Shown here piece by piece: positions 1 through 7,368 of a DNA stretch of 13,547 nt. The DNA comes from Proteobacteria bacterium UBA964. GTDB taxonomy: Bacteria; Pseudomonadota; Gammaproteobacteria; Steroidobacterales; Steroidobacteraceae. Made by a program: the position numbers and the translations under genes. How positions within the stretch are numbered: the stretch's first letter is position 1; every line of letters begins with the position of its first letter. The DNA lies in contig DBCG01000102.1 of the NCBI GenBank assembly GCA_002292945.1, positions 1 to 13,547 on the forward strand, given 5' to 3'. A model generated the notes under the pieces. The model was not told the DNA's origin, did no database searches, and worked only from the letters and a program-made list of their open reading frames with translations.

Positions 1-48
1 GACCCTTATTCGCCCTCTGAAGGCGAGGAACATGACCCATACAGGTAA
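1..48 (+). CDS. ybeY: C-terminal end of YbeY-type endoribonuclease (partial)
   Basis: Reading from base 1 in frame 1 gives DPYSPSEGEEHDPYR followed by TAA at 46-48. YbeY proteins (rRNA maturation endoribonucleases) typically end shortly after a conserved Gly-x-x-Asp-Pro-Tyr segment, and ybeY usually lies immediately before corC and lnt. The DPY start of this fragment together with that context supports the call. Only 15 residues are visible, so it rests on position and one short motif. If corC starts at 32, the two genes overlap by 17 bases. Confidence 0.5.
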   Translation, partial: DPYSPSEGEEHDPYR

Positions 49-898
49 CGGTGCGATGAACTGGATGCGAAAACTCGGTCGTGCACTGTCCGGCGAAGCG
101 GAGGATCGCGAGGATCTCTCGTTGCAACTGCGTCAGGCGGCCGACAGCGGACTGATCGATGCGGATGCCCTGCGGATGCTGGAAGGTGTGCTCGGCGTCG
201 CGGAGTTGCAGGTGCGCGACATCATGGTGCCCCGCGCGCAGATGGTGGTGGTGCGCCGCGACGATCCGCCCTCCAAGCTGCTGCCGGTGCTGGTCGAGTC
301 GGGCCACTCGCGCTTCCCGGTGATGGATGACGACCGTGACGACATCGTCGGGATCCTGCTCGCCAAAGACGTGCTTCGGGTGTTCGCGTCCGGCGACGCC
401 GACGACTTCGACATCCGCGAGTGCACGCGGCCGGCAGTGGTGGTACCGGAATCCAAGCGGGTGAACGTTCTCCTCAAGGAGTTCCGTCGCAACCGTAACC
501 ACATGGCCATCGTGATCGACGAGTACGGCGGGGTCGCCGGGCTCGTCACGATCGAAGACGCCATCGAACAGATCGTGGGCGACATCGACGACGAGTTCGA
601 TGTCGACGAGGAGCACGACATCCGCCGCGAGTCCGAAGGTCAATACCTGGTGCGCGGCGCCACGCCGATCAGCAGCTTCAACGAATTCTTCGGCACCGAT
701 CTCTCGGATGAGGCTTTCGACACCGTCGCCGGGCTCGTCATGCAGAAGCTCGGTCGGATGCCGCGTCGTGGCGAGGTGCTGCAGGTGGGCGAGCTCGAGC
801 TGCGGGTGCTGCGGGTCGATCGTCGGCGTGTGGAGGCGATCAAGGTCACCGCGCCGCGCGATCCGCTGCCGCTCGAGGATCGCGGGAGCAGCGACTGA
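32..898 (+). CDS. corC: CorC/YbeX-type CBS-domain protein (Mg/Co efflux-associated)
   Basis: A 288-residue soluble protein, matching the usual size of CorC (about 290). It has an acidic N-terminal region, two CBS domains (about residues 64-125 and 132-190) and a C-terminal CorC_HlyC transporter-associated domain (about 205-278). Diagnostic segments are VRDIMVPR at 61-68, HSRFPV at 92-97 and VIDEYGGVAGLVTIED at 161-176. There is no membrane-spanning DUF21 domain, as in E. coli CorC. The family is linked to magnesium/cobalt homeostasis and, with YbeY, to ribosome and heat-stress phenotypes; the molecular activity is not settled. The ATG at 32 has AAGGCGAGG close in front but overlaps the putative ybeY end. 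The in-frame ATG at 56 is an alternative that would remove the overlap. The gene is followed after 20 bases by lnt, the standard neighbour. Confidence 0.93.
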   Translation: MTHTGNGAMNWMRKLGRALSGEAEDREDLSLQLRQAADSGLIDADALRMLEGVLGVAELQVRDIMVPRAQMVVVRRDDPPSKLLPVLVESGHSRFPVMDDDRDDIVGILLAKDVLRVFASGDADDFDIRECTRPAVVVPESKRVNVLLKEFRRNRNHMAIVIDEYGGVAGLVTIEDAIEQIVGDIDDEFDVDEEHDIRRESEGQYLVRGATPISSFNEFFGTDLSDEAFDTVAGLVMQKLGRMPRRGEVLQVGELELRVLRVDRRRVEAIKVTAPRDPLPLEDRGSSD

Positions 899-918
899 CC
901 GTCGGGCTCTCGCCGCCG

Positions 919-2457
919 GTGTTGCCTCAGCGCTGGGCGCCGCTTCTGGTGCTGTCCGCCGGAGCGCTGCTCACGCTCGCGTTCGCGCCCACCGGTCTGT
1001 GGCCTCTGGCGGTGGCGGCGCCGGCGCTCTTGTTCCTCGCGCTGGAGGGTGCCGCCCCACGGCGCGCAGCCTGGCTTGGGTTCTGTTTCGGGGTCGGCAT
1101 GTTCGCCGCCGGGACCTGGTGGCTCTATCTCAGCATCCAGGGCTTCGGCAAGGCGCCGATCTGGCTCGCGATCTCCCTGATGGCGGCCTTGGTCGCCTTG
1201 ATGGCGGGCTATTACGCGCTGCTCGGTTATCTCGCGGCGCGCTGGCTGCCCGTGACAGGTCCGTGGCGCTGGCTCGCCGGACTGCCGGCGTTGTGGTGGT
1301 TGCTCGAGTGGCTGCGGGGTTGGTTCCTCTCGGGCTTCGGCTGGTTGTCGCTCGGCTATACGCAGACCGATACCTGGCTGGCAGGCTTCGCGCCGATCGG
1401 CGGCGCGCACCTCATCTCCCTTTCGTTGGTCACGATGGCCGGTGCGCTCGTCATGCTGCAGCGTGAGTGGGCGACGGGCGGTGTGCCGCGGTCGATCCTG
1501 CCGTGGGCGGTGCTGCTCGTGCCGTGGCCGCTCGGCGCGGCGCTCGATCGCATCGATTGGACCCGTCCGGCCGGCGCGCCGGTACAGGTGGCGGTCATCC
1601 AGGGCGCCATCCCGCAGGATCAGAAGTGGGTCTCGGAGAACCTCGAGGTCACCATCACCCGCTATCGTGACCTCACCCTTCGATCGCTCGGTGTGCCGCT
1701 GATCGTCTGGCCAGAGGCCGCGATCCCCGACCTTGCCAACAACCACATCCCTTTGCTGCGTTCTTTGGCGCAGCAGACCGAGGTTCATCGCAGCAGTCTG
1801 CTGATGGGTTTGATCCGCTCGGAGGTGCTCGAAAAGGGCACGGAGCCGCTCTATTTCAACTCCATCCTCGCGCTCGGCGAGGAGCCGCAGTTCTACGACA
1901 AGCACCATCTCGTGCCGTTCGCCGAGTTCTTCCCGGTGCCGGCACTGGTGCGCCGGTGGCTGCGGCTGATGAGCCTGCCTTACTCCGACTTCACCGCGGG
2001 CGCGGCGCGGCAGCCGCCGCTGCGGATCGCCGGGCTCGTGCTCGAGGCCAGCATCTGCTACGAAGACGGTTATGCGTCCTCGCGGCTGCCCGCGCTGGGG
2101 GAGGCGACCGCGCTCGTCAATGTCACCAACGACGCCTGGTTCGGGCGTTCGCCAGCCCGCTATCAGCACCTGCAGATCTCGCGGATGCGTGCCCAGGAAG
2201 CCCGGAGGTTCATGATCCGTGCGGCCAACGACGGTGTCTCGGCGGTGATCGGTCCCCGGGGCGAACTGGTCGCCACGGCACCGGAGTATCGTGCGGCGGT
2301 GCTGCGGGCAGCGGTAGAGCCCCGGAGCGGCTTGCCGCCCTACGCCCGTACAGGCAATCTGCCGCTCATCGTATTCGCGCTGGCATCGCTCGCCGCCGCG
2401 CTATGGCGCGCCCGGCGACGCGCTGTGGTTGGGGGTGCGGTCCGTCCGCCAGCGTGA
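919..2457 (+). CDS. lnt: Apolipoprotein N-acyltransferase
   Basis: A 512-residue inner-membrane enzyme that adds the third acyl chain to the N-terminal cysteine of lipoproteins. The first ~210 residues form several hydrophobic helices (for example 8-25, 30-45, 52-75, 81-108, 120-137, 160-180 and 193-209). They are followed by a periplasmic carbon-nitrogen hydrolase domain starting near PVQVAVIQGAIPQDQKW (221-237). The catalytic triad is visible: Glu266 in VWPEAAIPD, Lys328 in YDKHHLVPF and Cys380 in SICYED. A short C-terminal hydrophobic segment lies near 483-497. The start is a GTG at 919 with no clear Shine-Dalgarno sequence, so coupling to corC is likely. Length and architecture match E. 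coli Lnt (512 residues). Its products include the lipoprotein-type proteins predicted downstream (HtrA-like protease, LptE). Its stop codon overlaps a candidate sigma-E promoter. Confidence 0.96.
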   Translation: MLPQRWAPLLVLSAGALLTLAFAPTGLWPLAVAAPALLFLALEGAAPRRAAWLGFCFGVGMFAAGTWWLYLSIQGFGKAPIWLAISLMAALVALMAGYYALLGYLAARWLPVTGPWRWLAGLPALWWLLEWLRGWFLSGFGWLSLGYTQTDTWLAGFAPIGGAHLISLSLVTMAGALVMLQREWATGGVPRSILPWAVLLVPWPLGAALDRIDWTRPAGAPVQVAVIQGAIPQDQKWVSENLEVTITRYRDLTLRSLGVPLIVWPEAAIPDLANNHIPLLRSLAQQTEVHRSSLLMGLIRSEVLEKGTEPLYFNSILALGEEPQFYDKHHLVPFAEFFPVPALVRRWLRLMSLPYSDFTAGAARQPPLRIAGLVLEASICYEDGYASSRLPALGEATALVNVTNDAWFGRSPARYQHLQISRMRAQEARRFMIRAANDGVSAVIGPRGELVATAPEYRAAVLRAAVEPRSGLPPYARTGNLPLIVFALASLAAALWRARRRAVVGGAVRPPA

Positions 2458-2483
2458 ACTTTTCCCTCTGTGGGATGGTCTAG
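2456..2483 (+). promoter_or_regulatory. Candidate sigma-E (RpoE/AlgU) promoter for the HtrA protease gene
   Basis: The sequence GAACTT at 2456-2461 is followed after 17 bases by TCTAG at 2479-2483, preceded by GG. This matches the known sigma-E/AlgU pattern GAACTT-N16/17-TCTGA, with an exact -35 and the first three bases of the -10. It lies directly before a DegP/MucD-type protease, the classic sigma-E target. The -35 box overlaps the lnt stop codon (TGA 2455-2457). The expected transcription start, near 2488-2491, would be only 5-8 bases before the annotated ATG. Confidence 0.6.
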
Positions 2484-2490
2484 GATGAGG
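2483..2490 (+). promoter_or_regulatory. Ribosome binding site of the HtrA protease gene
   Basis: GGATGAGG lies five bases before the ATG at 2496 and is the best Shine-Dalgarno match in the plus-strand run. It supports that start on transcripts reading through from lnt. It lies inside, or at the edge of, the sigma-E-type promoter, so transcripts from that promoter would lack most of it. Confidence 0.6.
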
Positions 2491-2495
2491 TCTCC

Positions 2496-4076
2496 ATGAA
2501 CCGGGTACTGTCCATGCTTCAGCGTCCCTTCGTGCGTCGCAGCCTCGCTGCGGTGTCGGCCGTGCTGGTCTTCACCGCCTGTCAACCGCAGGCCTCCACC
2601 GCCTCCTCCTCCGGCGTCGCCCAAGCGGCCACGCCATCGGATGTCGCCGCGGCGCGCACGCCTGCCGTCCAAGGCCGCATGATGCTCCCCGACTTCGCCT
2701 CATTGGTGCAGCAGCACGGGCCAGCCGTGGTCAATATCTCCACCAAGGGCAAGCGGGTGTCGTTGCGCGGGCGTGGCATGGCGCCGGACGATCCGATGTT
2801 CGAGTTCTTCCGTCGCTTCGGCCTGCCCGGCATGCCGGGTGCGCCGGGTGGGCAGGATCCGCGAGGCGGTCCGCCATCGTCGCAGGACAACGGCGAGGAT
2901 GGACCCTCGATGCGCCAGCCTGGCGGCGAGGGGTCGGGTTTCATCGTCGCCGCCGACGGGGTCGTCCTCACCAACGCCCATGTCGTCAAGGACGCCGACG
3001 AGATCACCGTCAAGCTCACCGATCGTCGGGAATTCAAGGCGAAGCTGGTCGGCCTCGACGAGGCCACGGACGTGGCCGTACTGCGCATCGAGGCCAAGGG
3101 ATTGCCCTCGGTGCGCCTCGGTGACCCGAAGAAGCTGCGTCCCGGCGAATGGGTGTTCGCGATCGGCTCACCGTTCGGTTTCGAGAACAGCGTCACGGCG
3201 GGGATCGTCAGCTCGACCGGTCGTGGGCTCGGCGGTCAGGAGTCGCGCTTCGTCAACTTCATCCAGACCGACGTGGCCGTGAATCCCGGCAACTCCGGTG
3301 GACCGCTCTTCAACCTCGACGGTGAGGTGGTCGGCATCAACTCCCAGATCTACAGCCGCTCGGGCGGCTACATGGGCATCTCGTTCGCGATCCCCATCGA
3401 TCTCGCCACAGACATCCAGCGCCAGCTCGTGGCGAACGGCCGAGTCTCGCGTGGTCGTATCGGCGTCGCCATCGGCGAGGTCAACTCCGACATCGCCGAA
3501 GGCTTCGGTCTCGATCGGCCTCGTGGTGCTTTGGTGAACAGCGTCGAGCCGGGCGGACCCGCCGCGAAAGCCGGTCTGCGGGAAGGCGACATCATCCTCG
3601 CGGCCAACGGGCGCCTCATCGAGCGCTCGGAGGAACTGCCGGCGGTGATCGGTCTGATCCGGCCGGGCACCGAGGCACCGCTCGAGGTCTGGCGCGATCG
3701 CACCACCAAGCGCCTGTCGGTGCGCATCGGCGAGCTCGATCCGCCGGCGCCGATGGTGGCCGACGCGGGCAAGTCGGCGGCACCGGCCAACGCGGCGGAT
3801 CGACTCGGGCTCGTCGTCCGTGAACTCACCGCCGAGGAGCGCGCACGGCGCGCCGCGGACGATGCAGCGTCGGCGGGCATGCTGCTCGTGGAGCGTGCCC
3901 AAGGCGCCGCGGGCGAGTCGGGCATCCAGCGGGGCGATCTGATCCTCGGTGTGAACGGCAAGCGCACCCGCTCGCTCAAGGAATTCCGCGACGCCGTGGC
4001 GCAGGCCGGCAAGGTGGTCGCTTTGCTCGTGCAGCGCGGTGACCAGCAGGTGTTCATCCCGGTACGCCCTGGCTGA
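2496..4076 (+). CDS. degP: HtrA/DegP/MucD-family serine endoprotease with lipoprotein-type signal
   Basis: A 526-residue envelope protease/chaperone that degrades misfolded periplasmic proteins. The trypsin-like domain carries the triad His162 (TNAHVV), Asp192 (TDVAVLRI) and Ser267 (GNSGGPL). Two PDZ domains follow, at about 318-412 and 435-520. The N terminus has a basic region, a hydrophobic stretch and VFTAC with Cys29, a plausible lipobox. This would make it a lipoprotein, unlike typical soluble DegP. It is longer than the usual 450-475 residues because of a low-complexity linker after Cys29 and a Gly/Pro/Asp-rich insert at about 110-146, in the region of the regulatory LA loop. ATG 2496 has a strong Shine-Dalgarno sequence; ATG 2514 (Met7) would also give a good signal peptide. 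Whether it is the orthologue of DegP, DegQ or MucD cannot be settled here. A sigma-E-type promoter precedes it. Confidence 0.95.
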   Translation: MNRVLSMLQRPFVRRSLAAVSAVLVFTACQPQASTASSSGVAQAATPSDVAAARTPAVQGRMMLPDFASLVQQHGPAVVNISTKGKRVSLRGRGMAPDDPMFEFFRRFGLPGMPGAPGGQDPRGGPPSSQDNGEDGPSMRQPGGEGSGFIVAADGVVLTNAHVVKDADEITVKLTDRREFKAKLVGLDEATDVAVLRIEAKGLPSVRLGDPKKLRPGEWVFAIGSPFGFENSVTAGIVSSTGRGLGGQESRFVNFIQTDVAVNPGNSGGPLFNLDGEVVGINSQIYSRSGGYMGISFAIPIDLATDIQRQLVANGRVSRGRIGVAIGEVNSDIAEGFGLDRPRGALVNSVEPGGPAAKAGLREGDIILAANGRLIERSEELPAVIGLIRPGTEAPLEVWRDRTTKRLSVRIGELDPPAPMVADAGKSAAPANAADRLGLVVRELTAEERARRAADDAASAGMLLVERAQGAAGESGIQRGDLILGVNGKRTRSLKEFRDAVAQAGKVVALLVQRGDQQVFIPVRPG

Positions 4077-4090
4077 CCCGTCCTCTCCAT

Positions 4091-4118
4091 GGCCGGCCGC
4101 GCAGCGGCGCAGCCGGTC
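4091..4118 (+). other. Strong GC-rich hairpin between degP and leuS
   Basis: Bases 4091-4097 pair with 4112-4118 (seven pairs including one G-T). After one C/A mismatch, 4099-4102 pair with 4107-4110 around the loop AGCG. It begins 14 bases after the protease stop codon. A run of six T lies at 4139-4144, about 20 bases downstream and not directly behind the stem, so this is not a textbook intrinsic terminator. It may protect the 3' end of the upstream message or act as a weak terminator. Confidence 0.45.
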
Positions 4119-4126
4119 GTGTATCC

Positions 4127-4150
4127 TCCCGGCTTGCATTTTTTCCGGGA
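4127..4150 (+). repeat. Inverted repeat just upstream of leuS
   Basis: TCCCGG (4127-4132) and CCGGGA (4145-4150) are perfect complements around a 12-base loop that contains six T. The repeat ends 16 bases before the leuS ATG at 4167. It could form a small hairpin in the leuS leader or be a protein-binding site. With the T tract in the loop it is not an intrinsic terminator. It could have arisen by chance. Confidence 0.35.
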
Positions 4151-4166
4151 ATTGCACGGTTTTGCC

Positions 4167-6833
4167 ATGGAAGAACGATACGAACCGGCCGCTGTGGAGC
4201 GTGCCGCACAACAGCACTGGGCCGATCACCGCAGCTTCGCGGGTCTAGACCCTGCGCCGGACTCGGGTCCGCCAGCCGGCGGCGAGAAGTTCTACTGCCT
4301 GTCGATGTTCCCGTATCCCTCCGGGCGGTTGCACATGGGTCACGTGCGCAACTACGCCATCGGCGATGCGCTATCGCGATTCATGCGCATGCAGGGCCGC
4401 AACGTGATGCAGCCGATGGGTTGGGATGCGTTCGGTCTGCCTGCGGAGAACGCGGCGATGGCCAACGGCGTCGCCCCTGCGAAATGGACCCGCGACAACA
4501 TCGCGTACATGAAAAAGCAGTTGCAGGCGCTCGGGTTCGCGCTCGACTGGGAGCGTGAGTTCGCGACCTGCGACCCATCCTATTACCGCTGGAATCAATG
4601 GCTTTTCCTGCGTATGCGCGAAAAAGGCATCGCATACAAGAAGACCGGCGTCGTGAACTGGGATCCGCTCGACCAGACCGTGCTCGCGAACGAGCAGGTG
4701 ATCGACGGCCGTGGCTGGCGCACCGGTGCGCTGGTCGAGAAGCGCGAGATCCCGATGTACTACCTCAACATCACGGCCTATGCCGATGAGCTGCTGGGTG
4801 CGCTGAAGGGGCTCGATGGTTGGCCGGAGCGCGTGCGGACCATGCAGGCCAACTGGATCGGCCGCAGCGAGGGTGCGGAGGTCGCGTTCCCGCTGGCCGA
4901 CGACGCGCGCGCCGCGCTCGCTGCGACGGCGGCAGAGCTGCCGGCGCTCAAGGTGTTCACCACCCGCGTCGACACGCTGTTCGGCGTGACCTTCATGGCC
5001 GTCGCGGCCGAGCATCCGCTCGCGTTGGCGGCGGGTCTGCGCGATGCGCCGCTGCAGGCCTTCATCGACGAGTGCCGTCGCGGCAGCACCATGGAAGCCG
5101 ATGTCGCGACGCTCGAGAAGAAGGGGCGTCCCACCGGCCTGCATGTACTGCACCCCTTCACCGGTCAACCGATCGAGGTCTGGGTCGCCAACTACGTGCT
5201 CATGGGCTACGGCGAGGGTGCGGTGATGGGCGTGCCCGCGCATGACGAGCGCGACTTCGAGTTCGCCTCGCAGAACGGCATCGCGATCCGCACCGTCGTG
5301 CGGCCCGAGGGCGTCGACTGGCAGACGGTCGAAGCCCCGTGGCAGCCGTCCTACGGCGAGCACGGACTGACGGTCGATTCCGGTGAGTTCACCGGACTCG
5401 GATTCCATGCCGCGGTGGATGCGATCTCCGCGGCGCTCGAGCAGCGCAGCCTCGGCCGCAAGCGCGTGCAGTTCCGGTTGCGCGACTGGGGCATCTCGCG
5501 GCAACGCTACTGGGGCTGTCCGATCCCATTGGTCCACTGCGATCATTGCGGCGAGGTCCCGGTGCCGGACGCGCAGTTGCCGGTGGTGCTGCCCGAGGAC
5601 CTGGTGCCGGACGGTAGCGGCAACCCGCTCGGCAAGACGCCGGCATTCTTCAAGGTCGATTGTCCCGCCTGCGGTCGGCCGGCGCGACGCGAGACCGACA
5701 CCATGGACACCTTCGTGGATTCGTCCTGGTACTTCCTGCGTTTCGCCTCGCCCGACAACGCGCGATCGATGGTGGACGAACGCACGCGTTACTGGCTGCC
5801 CGTCGATCAGTACATCGGCGGCATCGAGCACGCGATCCTGCACCTGCTCTATGCACGGTTCTGGACCAAAGTGATGCGCGACCTCGGTCTCGTCGGCCTC
5901 GACGAGCCGTTCGCCAATCTCTTCACGCAGGGCATGGTGCTGAACCATATCTACTCGCACCAACCGGCCGAGGGTCGGCGCAGCTACTTCAATCCGGCCG
6001 ATGTGGATGTCGTCGATGAAGGGGATCAGAAGCGCTACGTCGCCACGCGTCCCGACGGCAGCACGCTCGAGGTGCGCTACGACGGCCTCGGCACCATGTC
6101 GAAATCGAAGAACAACGGTGTCGATCCGCAGAGCCTCGTCGAGAAGTACGGCGCCGACACGGCGCGCCTCTTCATGATGTTCGCTTCGCCGCCCGAGCAG
6201 ACGCTCGAGTGGTCGGACGAGGGTGTGCAGGGATCGTTCCGCTTCCTGCGCCGGCTCTGGAAGGCGGTGCACGAGCATGTGTCGGCGGCGGGCCCTGCGC
6301 CCGTCATCGGTCGTGAGACGGCGAGCGGGTCGCTCGATGCGCCGCAGAAGGCCCTGCGTCGCGTAGCCCATCAGACCCTCGTCAAGGTCACCGACGACAT
6401 CGGGCGTCGGCGCACCTTCAACACCGCCGTGGCGGCGGTGATGGAACTGCTCAACGCGATCAGCCGCTTCGAGGACCGTTCGGCCACGGGTCGTGCCGTG
6501 GTCCAGGAGGCGCTGGAGATCGCCGTCATCGCGCTCTCGCCGATGGTGCCGCACATCACCCATGCGCTCTGGAAAGAGCTCGGTCACGACGCGGCACTGG
6601 TGGATCTTCGCTGGCCGTCCGCTGATGCGCAGGCGTTGGTGCAGGAAGAGATCACGCTCGTGGTGCAGGTCAACGGCAAACTGCGCAGCCAGATCTCCGT
6701 GGCGGTCGATGCGGATGAGGCCGCCGTGCGCGCCATGGCGCTCGCCGACGAGACGGTGAGGCGTTTCATCGGAGAGGCGACCCCGAAGAAGGTGATCGTG
6801 GTGCCTCGCAAGCTCGTGAACGTGGTGGTGTGA
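4167..6833 (+). CDS. leuS: Leucyl-tRNA synthetase
   Basis: An 888-residue cytoplasmic class I aminoacyl-tRNA synthetase that charges tRNA-Leu. Visible parts are the HIGH-type motif HMGH (56-59), the CP1 editing domain with FTTRVDTLFGV and GVPAHDERDFEF, and a zinc-ribbon insert with two CxxC pairs (Cys458/461 and Cys499/502). Next come ETDTMDTFVDSSWYF, the KMSKS-type loop read here as TMSKS (643-647), and the anticodon-binding and C-terminal domains. The E. coli enzyme has 860 residues and lacks these cysteines. An ATG at 4089 would add 26 residues, but family proteins begin near MEERYEP, so ATG 4167 is chosen; no strong Shine-Dalgarno sequence precedes it. The first Lys of KMSKS is replaced by Thr, while the second Lys (646) is kept. 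lptE overlaps its stop codon. Confidence 0.97.
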   Translation: MEERYEPAAVERAAQQHWADHRSFAGLDPAPDSGPPAGGEKFYCLSMFPYPSGRLHMGHVRNYAIGDALSRFMRMQGRNVMQPMGWDAFGLPAENAAMANGVAPAKWTRDNIAYMKKQLQALGFALDWEREFATCDPSYYRWNQWLFLRMREKGIAYKKTGVVNWDPLDQTVLANEQVIDGRGWRTGALVEKREIPMYYLNITAYADELLGALKGLDGWPERVRTMQANWIGRSEGAEVAFPLADDARAALAATAAELPALKVFTTRVDTLFGVTFMAVAAEHPLALAAGLRDAPLQAFIDECRRGSTMEADVATLEKKGRPTGLHVLHPFTGQPIEVWVANYVLMGYGEGAVMGVPAHDERDFEFASQNGIAIRTVVRPEGVDWQTVEAPWQPSYGEHGLTVDSGEFTGLGFHAAVDAISAALEQRSLGRKRVQFRLRDWGISRQRYWGCPIPLVHCDHCGEVPVPDAQLPVVLPEDLVPDGSGNPLGKTPAFFKVDCPACGRPARRETDTMDTFVDSSWYFLRFASPDNARSMVDERTRYWLPVDQYIGGIEHAILHLLYARFWTKVMRDLGLVGLDEPFANLFTQGMVLNHIYSHQPAEGRRSYFNPADVDVVDEGDQKRYVATRPDGSTLEVRYDGLGTMSKSKNNGVDPQSLVEKYGADTARLFMMFASPPEQTLEWSDEGVQGSFRFLRRLWKAVHEHVSAAGPAPVIGRETASGSLDAPQKALRRVAHQTLVKVTDDIGRRRTFNTAVAAVMELLNAISRFEDRSATGRAVVQEALEIAVIALSPMVPHITHALWKELGHDAALVDLRWPSADAQALVQEEITLVVQVNGKLRSQISVAVDADEAAVRAMALADETVRRFIGEATPKKVIVVPRKLVNVVV

Positions 6834-7360
6834 TGGCGCGCGGCCCTCGAGTGGCGACGCTGGTCACGCGCGCAGCGTTCGTGGTGTTCCTGTCGCTCAC
6901 CGGAGGCTGCGGTTTCGTGCTGCAAGGTGCCGCGCCGCTGCCGCGTGAGGTGTCGGTGGTGCGGATCGACACCGCTGAACCGCGCACCGCCTTCGCCGAT
7001 GCGTTGCAGCGTCGGCTGCGCGCGGCGGGTGTGACGCTCGCGATCTCGGCCGCGCCGGACTCGCCGGGCGCCACGAGCGCAGCGGTCCTGCGCATCGAGC
7101 GCGATGAGTTCTTGGAGCGTGTGGCGGCGCTGTCGGCACGCAATGTGCCGCGTGAATACGAATATACGTATGTGGTCCAGTGGTCGCTCGAGAGCGCCGG
7201 CGTACGCCGTGTCGAGACCTCGGAACTCACCGCGTCACGCAACCTGACCTTCGACGAGCGGCGCGTGCTCGCCAAGCAGCGCGAGCGCGAGCAGTTGCGG
7301 GAAGCGCTCGCCGAGGAGCTGGTCGGCGTGGTGCTGCAGCGGATCTCGGGCCTGCGCTGA
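6833..7360 (+). CDS. lptE: LPS-assembly lipoprotein LptE
   Basis: A 175-residue outer-membrane lipoprotein that plugs the LptD barrel and helps insert lipopolysaccharide. It has a hydrophobic signal ending in SLTGGC, with the lipidated Cys at 26, followed by the family-typical GCGFVLQG opening. The middle part has the expected beta-rich pattern (EYEYTYVVQWSL), and a charged C-terminal helix with several Arg/Glu residues ends the protein. The ATG at 6833 shares its A with the leuS TGA, giving translational coupling; a GTG at 6830 is a less likely start. Position directly behind leuS is the standard context. The usual next gene, holA, does not follow; an unrecognised gene does instead. Confidence 0.9.
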   Translation: MARGPRVATLVTRAAFVVFLSLTGGCGFVLQGAAPLPREVSVVRIDTAEPRTAFADALQRRLRAAGVTLAISAAPDSPGATSAAVLRIERDEFLERVAALSARNVPREYEYTYVVQWSLESAGVRRVETSELTASRNLTFDERRVLAKQREREQLREALAEELVGVVLQRISGLR

Positions 7361-7368
7361 GGGCCGTC

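Noticed and set aside
640..2169. A 509-codon minus-strand open frame opposite corC and lnt
   Set aside because: Arg/Gln/Glu-rich shadow translation across two well-supported genes, with no motif or ribosome site.
4134..4160. TTGCAT as a -35 element for leuS
   Set aside because: No -10-like sequence lies 16-18 bases downstream, so I could not support a promoter here.
4089..4166. N-terminal extension of leuS from ATG 4089
   Set aside because: It lies over the hairpin region, has no ribosome site, and adds 26 residues not expected in LeuRS.
4371..6587. A 738-codon open frame on the minus strand opposite leuS
   Set aside because: It mirrors leuS codon bias in high-GC DNA. It gives a His/Arg-rich translation with no recognisable domain, while leuS on the other strand is certain.
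7163..7170. Palindrome ATACGTAT in an AT-rich patch
   Set aside because: It sits inside lptE and encodes the conserved-looking beta strand EYEYTY; nothing suggests a binding site.
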